Origin: Stentor coeruleus
Lineage: Eukaryota > Ciliophora > Heterotrichea > Heterotrichida > Stentoridae
Assembly: GCA_001970955.1 (NCBI GenBank)
Contig: MPUH01000106.1
Location: 1-64,000, forward strand
Direction: 5' to 3'
Length of the DNA stretch: 64,000 bases
Every line of letters starts with the position of its first letter. The stretch's first letter is position 1. The position numbers were made by a program, and so were the translations under genes. This document shows, one piece after another, positions 44,633 through 53,523 of the stretch. The notes beneath the pieces are model-generated. The model did not search any database. It worked only from the letters and a program-made list of their open reading frames with translations, and was not told the origin of the DNA.

Positions 44633-44689
44633 ATCTTTAATTTTTTAAGTTTGATATTTCACTATAAACACATCCACATCTTTTCTCCT

Positions 44690-45636
44690 AAAACTCCAGT
44701 ATTTAAACTATTTATCCCTTACTAATTGCCACAAAGCTTCATTGAATGCATCTATAAGCAACATACAATCTACTTCAAGGCAAAAACAAAATTAAAAGCT
44801 GAATAGCTATTTTTGATTTTTTATAATGCATCTATAGAAAGTAATAATAATATCATAGCTCTTAATGGATTAACTTGTGACTTGTAGTCTCTGGAAAACC
44901 TTTAAAAACTTATAAGACTCAGCCAAGAAATCGAGAATTGTATTATAACCCTAGTAAGTCAGTCAATAGCATTTCTTTTACTTGAAGATGAATCTTATAG
45001 AACTGTTATTGTGGATTCTGCACATCTTTGTCACGAAAATAATTCCAAGTATATATTATGGAGTCAATAATCAGTTCAACAAGAACTTCTTGAATTAGAT
45101 ACTGAAGAAAAAACTGAATAGATTAATTATTATAAACTTATTGGCAACAAATATTATAGATATAAGAATTTCCCTAAAGCTACCGATATATCTTTAAAAT
45201 CATTAACAGCAGCAAAGATTATTAAAGACGATACAACAAATTTAATAATACTTTGTAACTTGGCTAGTTGTATGATTTCACAGGAGTATTATTATTCTGC
45301 AGTTCATCTTTTGGATGAAGCTTTGAAGCTTGACCATGTAAGAGTTTTAGAAATGAGAGCTGTGGCATATAATTCAATAAGCAAATTAGAAGAAGCTGAA
45401 AAAAATATAAAGGCAGGTTTAATGCGTGTTCAAGACAAGAAGTTAAAAAGTAAAATCAATGATCTGTATAGGGCAATGATTAAAGATAAGTATAAGAAAA
45501 GGGAAATGTATTAGAAAATGGTTGAAAATAAAGTAAAGCCAAAAGATATATTTTTAGCTGAAAATAGTGTCTATAGTTGTCAAGTCAATGAGTTGGGTAT
45601 GAGGTTTTCTATGTTTTTGCAAAGGAAAAAAGTTTA
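44690..45636 (+). pseudogene. TPR co-chaperone-like frame punctured by TAA/TAG
   Basis: One frame runs about 315 codons with no TGA but about seven internal TAA or TAG codons (including 44885, 44903, 45068, 45119 and 45512). The part from 45122 to 45511 (130 codons) is uninterrupted and clearly TPR-like: NLASCMISQEYYYSAVHLLD, then RVLEMRAVAYNSISKLEEAE, as in the TPR tails of FKBP/cyclophilin co-chaperones. The stop at 45512 falls in the context EMY-stop-KMVENK, where homologues have a residue. No intron explains any of the stops. It is either a pseudogene whose Gln codons became stops or a gene read with TAA/TAG as Gln. The start is not defined. Confidence 0.6.
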
Positions 45637-45684
45637 ATTTTATAATAAGAATAGGTAGAAAGGTTTGAATATAAAATATTAACA

Positions 45685-46824
45685 ATGGAAGAATCAGAAA
45701 CACTCATTTCAGAAAGAGAAATCCCTAGATTATTAGGAGAATATCAAGCCTTTGCTGTTAATTGTATATTAAACAAGCAGTATCAGCAAGGTTTAGAAGT
45801 TCTCATGCGAAGCCAGGAATTGATTCAAGCTGCCATAACCCAAGATGCCATGGTTTCTATAGAACTTATAATCCTTACTGAGCATGCATTTGCCTTTTAT
45901 TATCATTGGTAAGGGATAACTAGCATTGAAGATGTCAATAACAAAGTTCTGGCACTAAACAAAACAATCTCGTTATTTAAAAAATATATAAAATCCTTAC
46001 CAAAAACCCTTAACAGCAAAGCTAGCCATAGGATACTCAAGTCTAGAATACTGTTGAAATTACATTTGCAAATATTTGAAGGCTACTCAAAACAGCAGAA
46101 TTTTGAATCAGCTCTATCTCACAGTCAAGCCGCACTTAGAAGATCGCAAAGTATCATCAACAATACTATGAAAGCTTGCCAAGAACATTTATACAGACAC
46201 AAAGCAATGTCTATATCCCCAGTAAATAATATTTAGGCTAAAAATCAACAATACGCATTGCTAGACAGTCCTCATTACCAAATGTTCCATAATTTAGTTC
46301 TTAAAGCTATGCCAATACTATTATATTTAGATGAAAAGCAGACAGTTCATACAAAAGTTCTGATTTCAAATGTCCCTGACGTCAATTTTGAAGAACTGAC
46401 TCAAGTACAGCCACTGGACTTTGAAAACTTGATCCACGGGCCTGAGATTATGGAAGAACTTGAGCGAGATTTTATGTTAGAAAAAATCATCTACAGCATT
46501 GCCACGCATTTTTTTGTTGGCAACCATTTAAAAAAACTCCCAACTGAAGAAAACCTTATTGAATCTAAAATCCTCATTAGGCGTGCTTGGAAGGTTGCTA
46601 GAAGTTTTCTTCCTCCTGAAAGCCCAATTTATATATCAGTGCATTCAGTATGGGAAAAAACTAAACATATTGGCCGAGTTAGAAGCATTTCTAGGATAAG
46701 AAAATCAGCTAAAGTTCTTAAGTCTGAGGCAAGGTCTGCTAGTAGCAATAAATTTAGAAACTCCCATCTAAAAGACTTAATGATACAAATAAAGAACTTT
46801 CTTCTAAACAAAGTGAAAGCTTAA
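45685..46824 (+). CDS. Unknown helical protein, two to three introns
   Basis: Exons 45685-45908, 45924-46221 and 46237-46824 give 369 aa. The N-terminal half is TPR-like and helical (LGEYQAFAVNCILNKQYQQG, FEGYSKQQNFESALSHSQAA). The C-terminal half contains LIRRAWKVARSFLPPESP, typical of TPR-containing ciliate proteins of unknown function. The C-terminus is uncertain: at 46742-46757 lies a 16-nt intron-like sequence, GTAGCAATAAATTTAG, and directly after it another frame reads RLNDTNKELSSKQSESLTP to a TAA at 46877. Joining them would need one base fewer, so a homopolymer error is possible. It is the only intact gene in the surrounding zone of broken genes. Confidence 0.7.
45909..45923 (+). other. 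15-nt intron 1 of the unknown gene at 45.7 kb
   Basis: GTAAGGGATAACTAG, phase 2 (splits a Cys codon), A at position 10. Confidence 0.88.
46222..46236 (+). other. 15-nt intron 2 of the unknown gene at 45.7 kb
   Basis: GTAAATAATATTTAG, phase 0, A at position 10. Joins AMSISP to AKNQQYA. Confidence 0.88.
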
Positions 46825-46916
46825 CACCACTTAGGAGGAAGATTATAGGCAAATTTAAAAAGATGAAAGCTAAGTAAAAGTTTTAATGTGTATTTTTTTT
46901 TTGAAGTAATAAAAAG

Positions 46917-47170
46917 ATGGGCTTGATGAAGGTTTCCAGTAGAGAATCTGGGAAAATTAATAGGTTAGAAACTCAGATTTGATGTAGAAGAAAATTGAGA
47001 GCTGGGATTTTAGTATGAGCAAATGAATTATGGAAGTTTTTAGATAATTTGTCATTATAGGTGAAGCCAACTTAGTTATCGAACATGTGATTCGGTATGA
47101 TAACATTAATGCGTTTACAGCGAATCGGAAAACCCATCTGCTATGCACAATCAAACTTCAACTAGAATAA
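46917..47170 (+). pseudogene. Decayed gene fragment
   Basis: A frame from ATG 46917 reads MGLMKVSSRESGKINRLE, crosses two TGA codons and reaches ANELWKFLDNLSL. Another frame then continues with ANLVIEHVIRYDNINAF to a TAA at 47168-47170. The pieces are protein-like but need stops ignored and a frame change. Unknown family; low certainty. Confidence 0.3.
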
Positions 47171-47261
47171 AATATGAATTACTCAATTTTGTATATTATA
47201 AGATCATTAGCAGCACCTAAACCATCGTACATATAACAAAAGCTAAGACGTAAAACAATTA

Positions 47262-47854
47262 ATGGGAAATACTCAAGCAAAAACGAAATAAAAGCTATTG
47301 CAACCCTGTAAAGAATATGAAAGATCTTGGGTTTATCATCAACAATTCTTACTTAAACCTAAAAAGTGTTGAAAACTTTTGTGGGATGATGGCTAAAGTA
47401 TCTTTTAACGATACTCATACTATAATTCCAGTAAAACAGACCATCCAGCAGTTAAATATTATTTTTGTGATATTGCCTGGGATACCGACAAAGATAAAAA
47501 GTTCAAAAACAACAGCAATATGAGCTTGCAATGAATTGATATGAAAAATCGTATTTATTAATTATAAAATTTAATCATATGGATGAGTACTTCTGGCTTA
47601 CCAACATTCAAAAAACTTTAGGGTAAAATTAAAGACTGCTTACCTAAAGGAGATTATCAAGTTATTATAGAAAATATTTATGATGTAAGAGACTTTAGTA
47701 GACATAAAACCTTTAATATTACAACAACCTCAAAACTTGAAGACAAAACAATATTCCTAGGTGTAAAATCTTTACTAATAAAGTGAATATCATTTCTGAG
47801 AGGATGCTCAATAATCAACTTAACTTGGTTATTAAAAGAAAAAAAGAAGAATAA
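47262..47854 (+). pseudogene. Decayed gene with myristoylation-type start
   Basis: One frame runs from ATG 47262 (MGNTQAKTK) to 47786 with internal TAA, TAG and TGA codons. It includes convincing stretches: CKEYERSWVYHQQFLLKPKK, KYYFCDIAWDTDKDKKFK, and from ATG 47583 a 67-codon piece with one TAG containing CLPKGDYQVIIENIYDVRDF. A +1 shift near the end leads to SERMLNNQLNLVIKRKKEE and a TAA at 47852-47854. The family is unknown. The frame keeps its register over 170 codons, so decay is recent or by point changes. It lies directly upstream of arginase. Confidence 0.45.
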
Positions 47855-47931
47855 GTTTAGATAAAATTACATAAATTGATAATATTGAGAGCTTATTTAC
47901 AAAAGTGGTTAATTTTCTGTTGTAAAATAAA

Positions 47932-48828
47932 ATGTCTTGGAGATCTAATGATAACATTAAGATTTTAGGTAGCGCAGTGTCTATCGGCCAGCCAAGACAG
48001 GGTGTGGAAAAAACCCCGTCAGTGCTTCAGGCTGAGAAAATTGAAGACTTAATTTCTATAGGGCGAGTGACATGGGTTGAAACTATAGACCAGCCGGCTT
48101 ATACATATGAAAATCCAAGATTAAACCCTATACGTAATGTTCAGGACCTAGCGAAATACAACAAAATTTTATATGAAAAAATCCTCTCACATCTCGGTAC
48201 TGAAGATTTTTTATTAACAATCGGTGGAGACCATTCTATAGGAAGTGCTACAGTAGGGGCAATGCTTAAAGCTACAAATGGGAACTTAGGAGTAATATGG
48301 ATAGATGCTCATGGAGACTGCAATACCCCAGAAACATCCCCAAGTGGGAATTATCATGGGATGCCTGTAGCTCATTTATTAGGATTATTTCAAGGACCAG
48401 TTGAATTTCAGTGGGACCAGCCGAAGTTATCTCCGACATCAATTGCCATGATAGGAATCAGAGATTTGGATCCTGAGGAAAAAATTCTTATGGACAGAAT
48501 TGGGATAAAATACTACACAATGGACATGATTCATGAAATTGGAATTGAAACTACGATAACTGAAGCTCTTGCTTATATTGACCCTGATGGAACTAAAAAA
48601 ATCCATATGTCATTTGATGTTGATGGTATTGATCCTCAATTAGTTCCTGGTACTGGAACTAGAGCACCAAATGGTTTGACTCTACATGATTATGCAGTTA
48701 TTGCTCAGAAAGTTAAGCTAACTGGCGATAGATTTGCATCAATGGATCTTGTTGAAATCAACTTTGACATAGAAAGGAATGTTACTCTAGATTCAGTCAA
48801 GGAAATTATTAGAATTACATTTCAGTAG
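47932..48828 (+). CDS. Arginase
   Basis: Single exon, 298 aa, the normal size for the family. The ureohydrolase metal-binding motifs are all present: GGDHSIG near residue 99, DAHGDCNT near 124, and SFDVDGIDP near 226. The manganese ligands (His, then Asp-x-His-x-Asp, then Asp-x-Asp) are intact. The enzyme hydrolyses L-arginine to ornithine and urea. The pattern GTGTRAPNGLT and the overall order match arginases rather than agmatinases. It ends in TAG. No organelle-targeting sequence is evident, so a cytosolic location is inferred. Confidence 0.93.
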   Translation: MSWRSNDNIKILGSAVSIGQPRQGVEKTPSVLQAEKIEDLISIGRVTWVETIDQPAYTYENPRLNPIRNVQDLAKYNKILYEKILSHLGTEDFLLTIGGDHSIGSATVGAMLKATNGNLGVIWIDAHGDCNTPETSPSGNYHGMPVAHLLGLFQGPVEFQWDQPKLSPTSIAMIGIRDLDPEEKILMDRIGIKYYTMDMIHEIGIETTITEALAYIDPDGTKKIHMSFDVDGIDPQLVPGTGTRAPNGLTLHDYAVIAQKVKLTGDRFASMDLVEINFDIERNVTLDSVKEIIRITFQ

Positions 48829-49170
48829 TGTATTTAGGTAGATTATTTAAAGATAGTGATATTATCTAAGATGCTTTTGATCATTTTTGGATAGGTATGT
48901 TTGATTAATAATATTATTAACTAAGGAAAAAATCTAGATTTTTATTAACGTAAAAAAATTGTGAAACTTTTTAAGGGACTTGTGAGGCTAGTTTGAGATA
49001 CTTATGGGGTGATTTGGCAGTGGGTAAAGAATATTATAAATGATAAATGTGGATGCCAATACTCTTAGTGTGCCAATTGATAAATGTTTTACAAACAATA
49101 AACTATGGTCAAGAATAGTAATTCGAATTAAAAAAATAATTACACAAATAGAAATATGGTATAATTCACA
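48829..49170. other. Intergenic, nothing recognised
   Basis: G-rich on the plus strand near the arginase stop, AT-rich afterwards. No gene seen. Confidence 0.5.
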
Positions 49171-49647
49171 ATGAAGGACTTAATAATTTCTAGCGATTTT
49201 AGTAGTCCACAACTGACAAATGATAGCCTACATTGTAGTATCAATGAGTCTAAAAAAGGGACGAAAAGGTTCAAATGTAGGCACTGCAGCAAGGCCTTAT
49301 CATCTAAACAGAACTTAAAAGAACATGAATTTACTCATACTGGTGAATTGCCTTATATATGTAAAAATCCAGGATGCGGTATGAGGTTTAGACAAGGAAG
49401 TGTCCTTTCTGCCCATAAGAGAATTCATACTATAATCGAAAAATATGCTAATCAAGAAAGATACACTTGGATCAAGGTAATATCTAAATAGCTAACAGAA
49501 TTATTAGAAAAGGTTCAAAAGCCTACTTTTAAGCTAGAACAAGAAAAGTTCGAAAAAATCGATTTGCCACCAATTTCTAAATCTCAAGCTTTTTTAATAC
49601 CAAGATACCCGAGCAGCTCTGAATTTTCAAATTGTTATGGTCTTTAA
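49171..49647 (+). CDS. C2H2 zinc-finger protein, two fingers
   Basis: Two exons, 153 aa: 49171-49476 and 49492-49647. Two classic C2H2 fingers stand in tandem: FKCRHCSKALSSKQNLKEH through H, and YICKNPGCGMRFRQGSVLSA with HKRIH. They are joined by a TGELPY linker close to the TGEKPY consensus. The second finger has four residues between its cysteines. Linked fingers of this type bind DNA, so a transcription-factor role is likely; the target is unknown. Exon 2 encodes a Pro/Ser-rich tail of about 50 residues. Compact, with no other domain. Confidence 0.9.
49477..49491 (+). other. 15-nt intron in the zinc-finger gene
   Basis: GTAATATCTAAATAG, phase 0, A at position 10. Removal extends the protein by 51 residues. 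Confidence 0.85.
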
Positions 49648-51743
49648 ATTCTTATAAAAATTAATTATTATTATATGTTTAGTCCCCTTTTGTGGTAGAT
49701 TATTTCGGAGTATGAATAGGATGAGATTAGATGAGATTGCTTGAGTTTAAAATTAATCTTTTATTATTGATGAGAAATGTGAAATTTAGCATAGATGATT
49801 TATTTTTGGAAGTTGCTTAATGTTAGTGATTAATTCTCATAGTATATTCATATACAAATTCACACTTTATTTTCACCCGATTTGCGCTTCATTCATATTT
49901 AGCATCCTTATCTAAATACTAATTCTTAACCCATTTACATATTTTTCATACTTAGCATACTTTATTCATACCAAATTGCACAAAATAAATACATTAATTC
50001 CTAATTTTACAACAAAATATATTTCTGGCTACATTATGGGCCTTTAATTTCGAGTAAAAATTTGCTTAAACATCTGTAAAAGTATTTCTAATTTGCTTTA
50101 ATATCAGTTTAATAAATTCAGAATAAATTAGACTGTAATGAAATAAATTTTGGTAATAATTAAAATAATAAAATATAGGGATATATGCTCAAAATGATTT
50201 GAATAGTGTTTATATAGGGATATATGCTCAAAATGATTTGAATAGTGTTTATCATCTAAATTAATAATAAAGAATCGAGATAACTATAATATAACTGCTA
50301 TTTATTTATATTAAGTGATACTGTAAATTGTTTTAATTAGTTTTTTGCGAAAATTGTCAGAAAGAGTATGCAAGTGTTTAATTAGGAATTGAAAGATATG
50401 AATGGGATGTGAATAAGATATGATTGAGGTATAGAGAGAGTATAATTCTGATGTATAGGGTGTGAAGGTGATGTAAATTTGATGTGAGGGGCTTATCATT
50501 AACATCAGAGAGAAAAAAATTGGCATTTTTTATTGTATGCCATCTTGCCTTAATGGTTTAATAAGTTCAACAGTTTTTCTAGGCAGATAGTTTTTATTAA
50601 TGAAAATGTTTATTTGCTAATTTTGTATGAATTTACTAAGATTTTAAACCTTTCGTTCTTAGGCTTATGCAGTTTTTAGGGTATTTATATATGATGGTTT
50701 TACTTTTGAGGCAATCTTAAAGATTATGATTATAGACTTCCCAATTATCAAATCAAAATAGGGCTTTTAATTTATACAAAATATTTTTATACTTTTGTAA
50801 CTCATAATTTTTAACTAGCTTAAGCCTTAAAAATATGATGTGTCGATTATATATTTTTAATCATTTAAGTTAAAATTTATGGAATAGAGAAAATTTTCTG
50901 TATATCTAATAAATCAAAATATAATTATTAGCATTTATAGTATTGCAATCCAAAAACCAAAAATCAAAAAAAACTATTTTTTTAACAACATGAAATAAAA
51001 ACTAAAACTTATTGATTTGATAAAATAATTTATAAGAAAGCAGGATTTTATAAAAATATCATCGTTAGATAATTAGAATTTTTAATAAAAAGGTGTATAT
51101 TTACAATTGAATCTAAACTAATTGCTTCCAGATAACTTTAATTTTATACTTAAAGATTATTAAGCCTTTTATATATTGAATTAGGGCCAAATTCCCTAAA
51201 AAATATTCTTGAAAAATTGTTTAATGTAGGGTTTTAGTTTAATCTCTAATCTGAAAATAATTCAAAAAATCTGTAGAAAAAAAATTATCTACAAACCTAA
51301 GTTTATTAATAGAAAACTATAAAAGCATGAGTTCTATTTTAGAAATGCGATGCTAATTTATAATATTAAACAAATATGCGATTAATGCATTCTAAAAATC
51401 ATAAAAAAATTGACTGAAGAATTCTCAAAAGTTTTAATTATAATAGTTTTAATAAACATATCTATATTAAGAATTAAAAAATATCTTTAAGCTCATAAAA
51501 TTCATTGACTAGCATCCTCAAATATCTAAAATTCAACCATAAGTACACTTCGTCCTTACAAAATCTCATAATTTTATTTATTATAGTCAACATCATTTTT
51601 TATTTTCATAATTTATAAGCATACACAATTATATCAAAAACTTCTCCACTACCCCAACAAAAAGCAATCCACCCCATTCTTCTAACACAAAAATTTCAAT
51701 ATCATAACATATTTCTATTAAATTAATTCTTTATATAAAATTC
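49648..51743. other. Convergent intergenic region of 2.1 kb, possibly hiding a transcript
   Basis: Unusually long for this window and without an intact gene. Composition changes several times: G-rich to 49.8 kb, C-rich about 49.85-50.0 kb, G-rich about 50.33-50.52 kb, C-rich again near 51.5 kb. By the pattern at real genes, the C-rich then G-rich pair could bracket a plus-strand transcript at about 50.0-50.3 kb. A two-copy repeat lies there. Confidence 0.45.
50174..50251. repeat. Two-copy tandem repeat, 39-bp unit
   Basis: Two identical adjacent copies of tatagggatatatgctcaaa followed by atgatttgaatagtgttta. No N between them. Confidence 0.85.
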
Positions 51744-53075
51744 TCATTGAGCACTCTGTTTTTTATAAACAGAAACCAAAACACTTTGAGAAAAAACTTT
51801 ATTTGTAGATACTTTGCTGGTTTTTTTTTCATTAAACTCATACCACTTTTTATTCATCCTATAAAAACTAACATACTTCCCATCATCAATTTCGCCTTCA
51901 TGCACAATCACTGAAAAAATCTTATATTTCTCATCTTCAATAATGATTTTTTTCTGAACTTTACTAAACATACTGTTTTTATGCAAATAAGGAGATTCTA
52001 AAAACCTTTTTAAAGTGAGAACAAGATACTGAGGGAATTTACTTATAGTGAGCCTTTGAGAACAACTTGTGCAATTTTCACAATGGTTACAATAATTCAT
52101 AATCCTCCCTTCTCTGTTAAATATCTCAAGACTCCTTTCGATGCTTACTGAAACATCTAAGGTCAAATCGTTAAAACATTCTTCAGCATTACTTTTTTTT
52201 AAACACATCAAACAAATAACTTCTCTAAGGACTTTCCCATTGAAAATGTCTTTAGTTAAAATATCATGTCCACTGTATTCTTCAATAAGCTCATCAAGTA
52301 TAAGCCGAAAAAGCTCAGAAAAAGTGAAAGACTTGAACTGAGGAAAACTGGTATTGAAAAAAGGTTTGAAAAAAGAAGCGTCGATTTTACCTGATTTTAA
52401 GCAGGTTTTTGTAAGAAAAAGTTTAGAAAAAAGTGTTGAAATCGGCTTGTTTTGAAATAAACCTGTGAAATATTTGTCAATGAAATGCACACTGATAGAG
52501 TCTATATGAAAGAAAAATAGTAACACTGAATTCAAAAGAGTCATATCAGAATCACATCTTAAAGCATGCTTAGCTCCTGTATCATCTCCTTTAGGCATAA
52601 GATTCGTTATTGTACTGAAACTTCGTTTAAAGCTTTGTGTTGTGCTCAGACTTGTGTATAAGTTATCAAAAGTATTTCCTTTTTGACGAAAATTCACTTT
52701 TCTTAATGCACTTGGAAGTTTGAGATCTGCTGAATCTATCCTGGGTGTTGCGCAGGAGTCATCATCATTTAGTTTTTCTTCATTTCCAGCTGAACGTGTA
52801 ACTGGTTCTTCAGCTCCGTATTTTGCTTTTAGAAACTCCCATTCTTTTTGAGTTACTGAAACATGGTCAATGTTTCGAAAAGTGTATGAGTCTTCAGCTG
52901 GATCTTTATGATTACACTGAGTTGTTATAATACCTGGAGACTCTCTACCTTTAATATGTTTTTTCCACTTTAAGTACCAGGCACGCGATATTAGATAGTG
53001 TGTATCTTCTAAAATTATACGGGGTTTTTTAAGCTGTTTAGCTAGTTGGTACTCAGGGGAAGTTTTGTAAGCCAT
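51744..53075 (-). CDS. DUSP/USP-family protein lacking catalytic Cys and His (pseudo-deubiquitinase)
   Basis: Single exon, 443 aa from the first ATG (MAYKTSPEY). Residues about 25-90 match a DUSP domain (YLISRAWYLKWKKHI). A USP fold follows: the Cys-box position reads DSDMTLLNSVLL where active enzymes have GNTCFMNSAL, placing Thr179 at the nucleophile. The zinc motif is kept (CNHC...CTSC), as is the LTLKRF strand. The His box reads DDGKYVSFY where GGHYTAY is expected, placing Lys400 at the catalytic His. Both catalytic positions thus appear lost, so it probably binds ubiquitin or scaffolds without hydrolysis. It ends in TGA. Confidence 0.82.
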   Translation of the reverse strand: MAYKTSPEYQLAKQLKKPRIILEDTHYLISRAWYLKWKKHIKGRESPGIITTQCNHKDPAEDSYTFRNIDHVSVTQKEWEFLKAKYGAEEPVTRSAGNEEKLNDDDSCATPRIDSADLKLPSALRKVNFRQKGNTFDNLYTSLSTTQSFKRSFSTITNLMPKGDDTGAKHALRCDSDMTLLNSVLLFFFHIDSISVHFIDKYFTGLFQNKPISTLFSKLFLTKTCLKSGKIDASFFKPFFNTSFPQFKSFTFSELFRLILDELIEEYSGHDILTKDIFNGKVLREVICLMCLKKSNAEECFNDLTLDVSVSIERSLEIFNREGRIMNYCNHCENCTSCSQRLTISKFPQYLVLTLKRFLESPYLHKNSMFSKVQKKIIIEDEKYKIFSVIVHEGEIDDGKYVSFYRMNKKWYEFNEKKTSKVSTNKVFSQSVLVSVYKKQSAQ

Positions 53076-53523
53076 TATTTTATTAAAAAAGAAAGAAAGA
53101 AGAGCTTGAGGATTTCTTGAAACGAATATACTGTTAATAAGGTCTCGATTGAAGACAGTTAGAATGCTGAATATCAATTTAAATAAAATTATTTATCAGG
53201 TAGTTATTTGATTATGATTCTGAATATTTAGTGATTTATTTATGCGTATATCATAATTATATGTGAATGGCTTCTAAAGTAAAATGATGATATTTTATCA
53301 AATAAGATATACAGCACAAAAAAGCTACACTAATATATGATAAAAATTTTAATCGTAACTTGATAGAACTATATAATAAAATTTTAAGCTTTCATAAATC
53401 AGTATCTTATTCATTTTTTTTGAGCATTTAAAGCTTTTATTCAGGAAGACATAACTTCTTCAAAACACTCTTATTTTCGTCAGCATAACTGGATCTATCT
53501 TTACATTAGAATACTACTTTATA
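53076..53523. other. Divergent promoter region
   Basis: Separates the starts of the USP-like gene and UTP4. AT-rich, no gene seen. Confidence 0.5.

Noticed and set aside
44690-45636. The whole organism using TAA/TAG as Gln
   Set aside because: Confident genes across the window end in TAA, TAG and TGA and have no internal TAA/TAG outside introns, so a general reassignment is excluded.
47317-47523. 68-aa plus-strand ORF starting MKDLGF
   Set aside because: The alternative frame (MGNTQ...) over the same bases is far more protein-like, so this is a shadow of the remnant.
50311-50526. 71-aa minus-strand frame in the long convergent gap
   Set aside because: It is a translation of a G-rich block read antisense (Ile/Ser/Tyr/His rich), lacks any domain and ends with the composition change.
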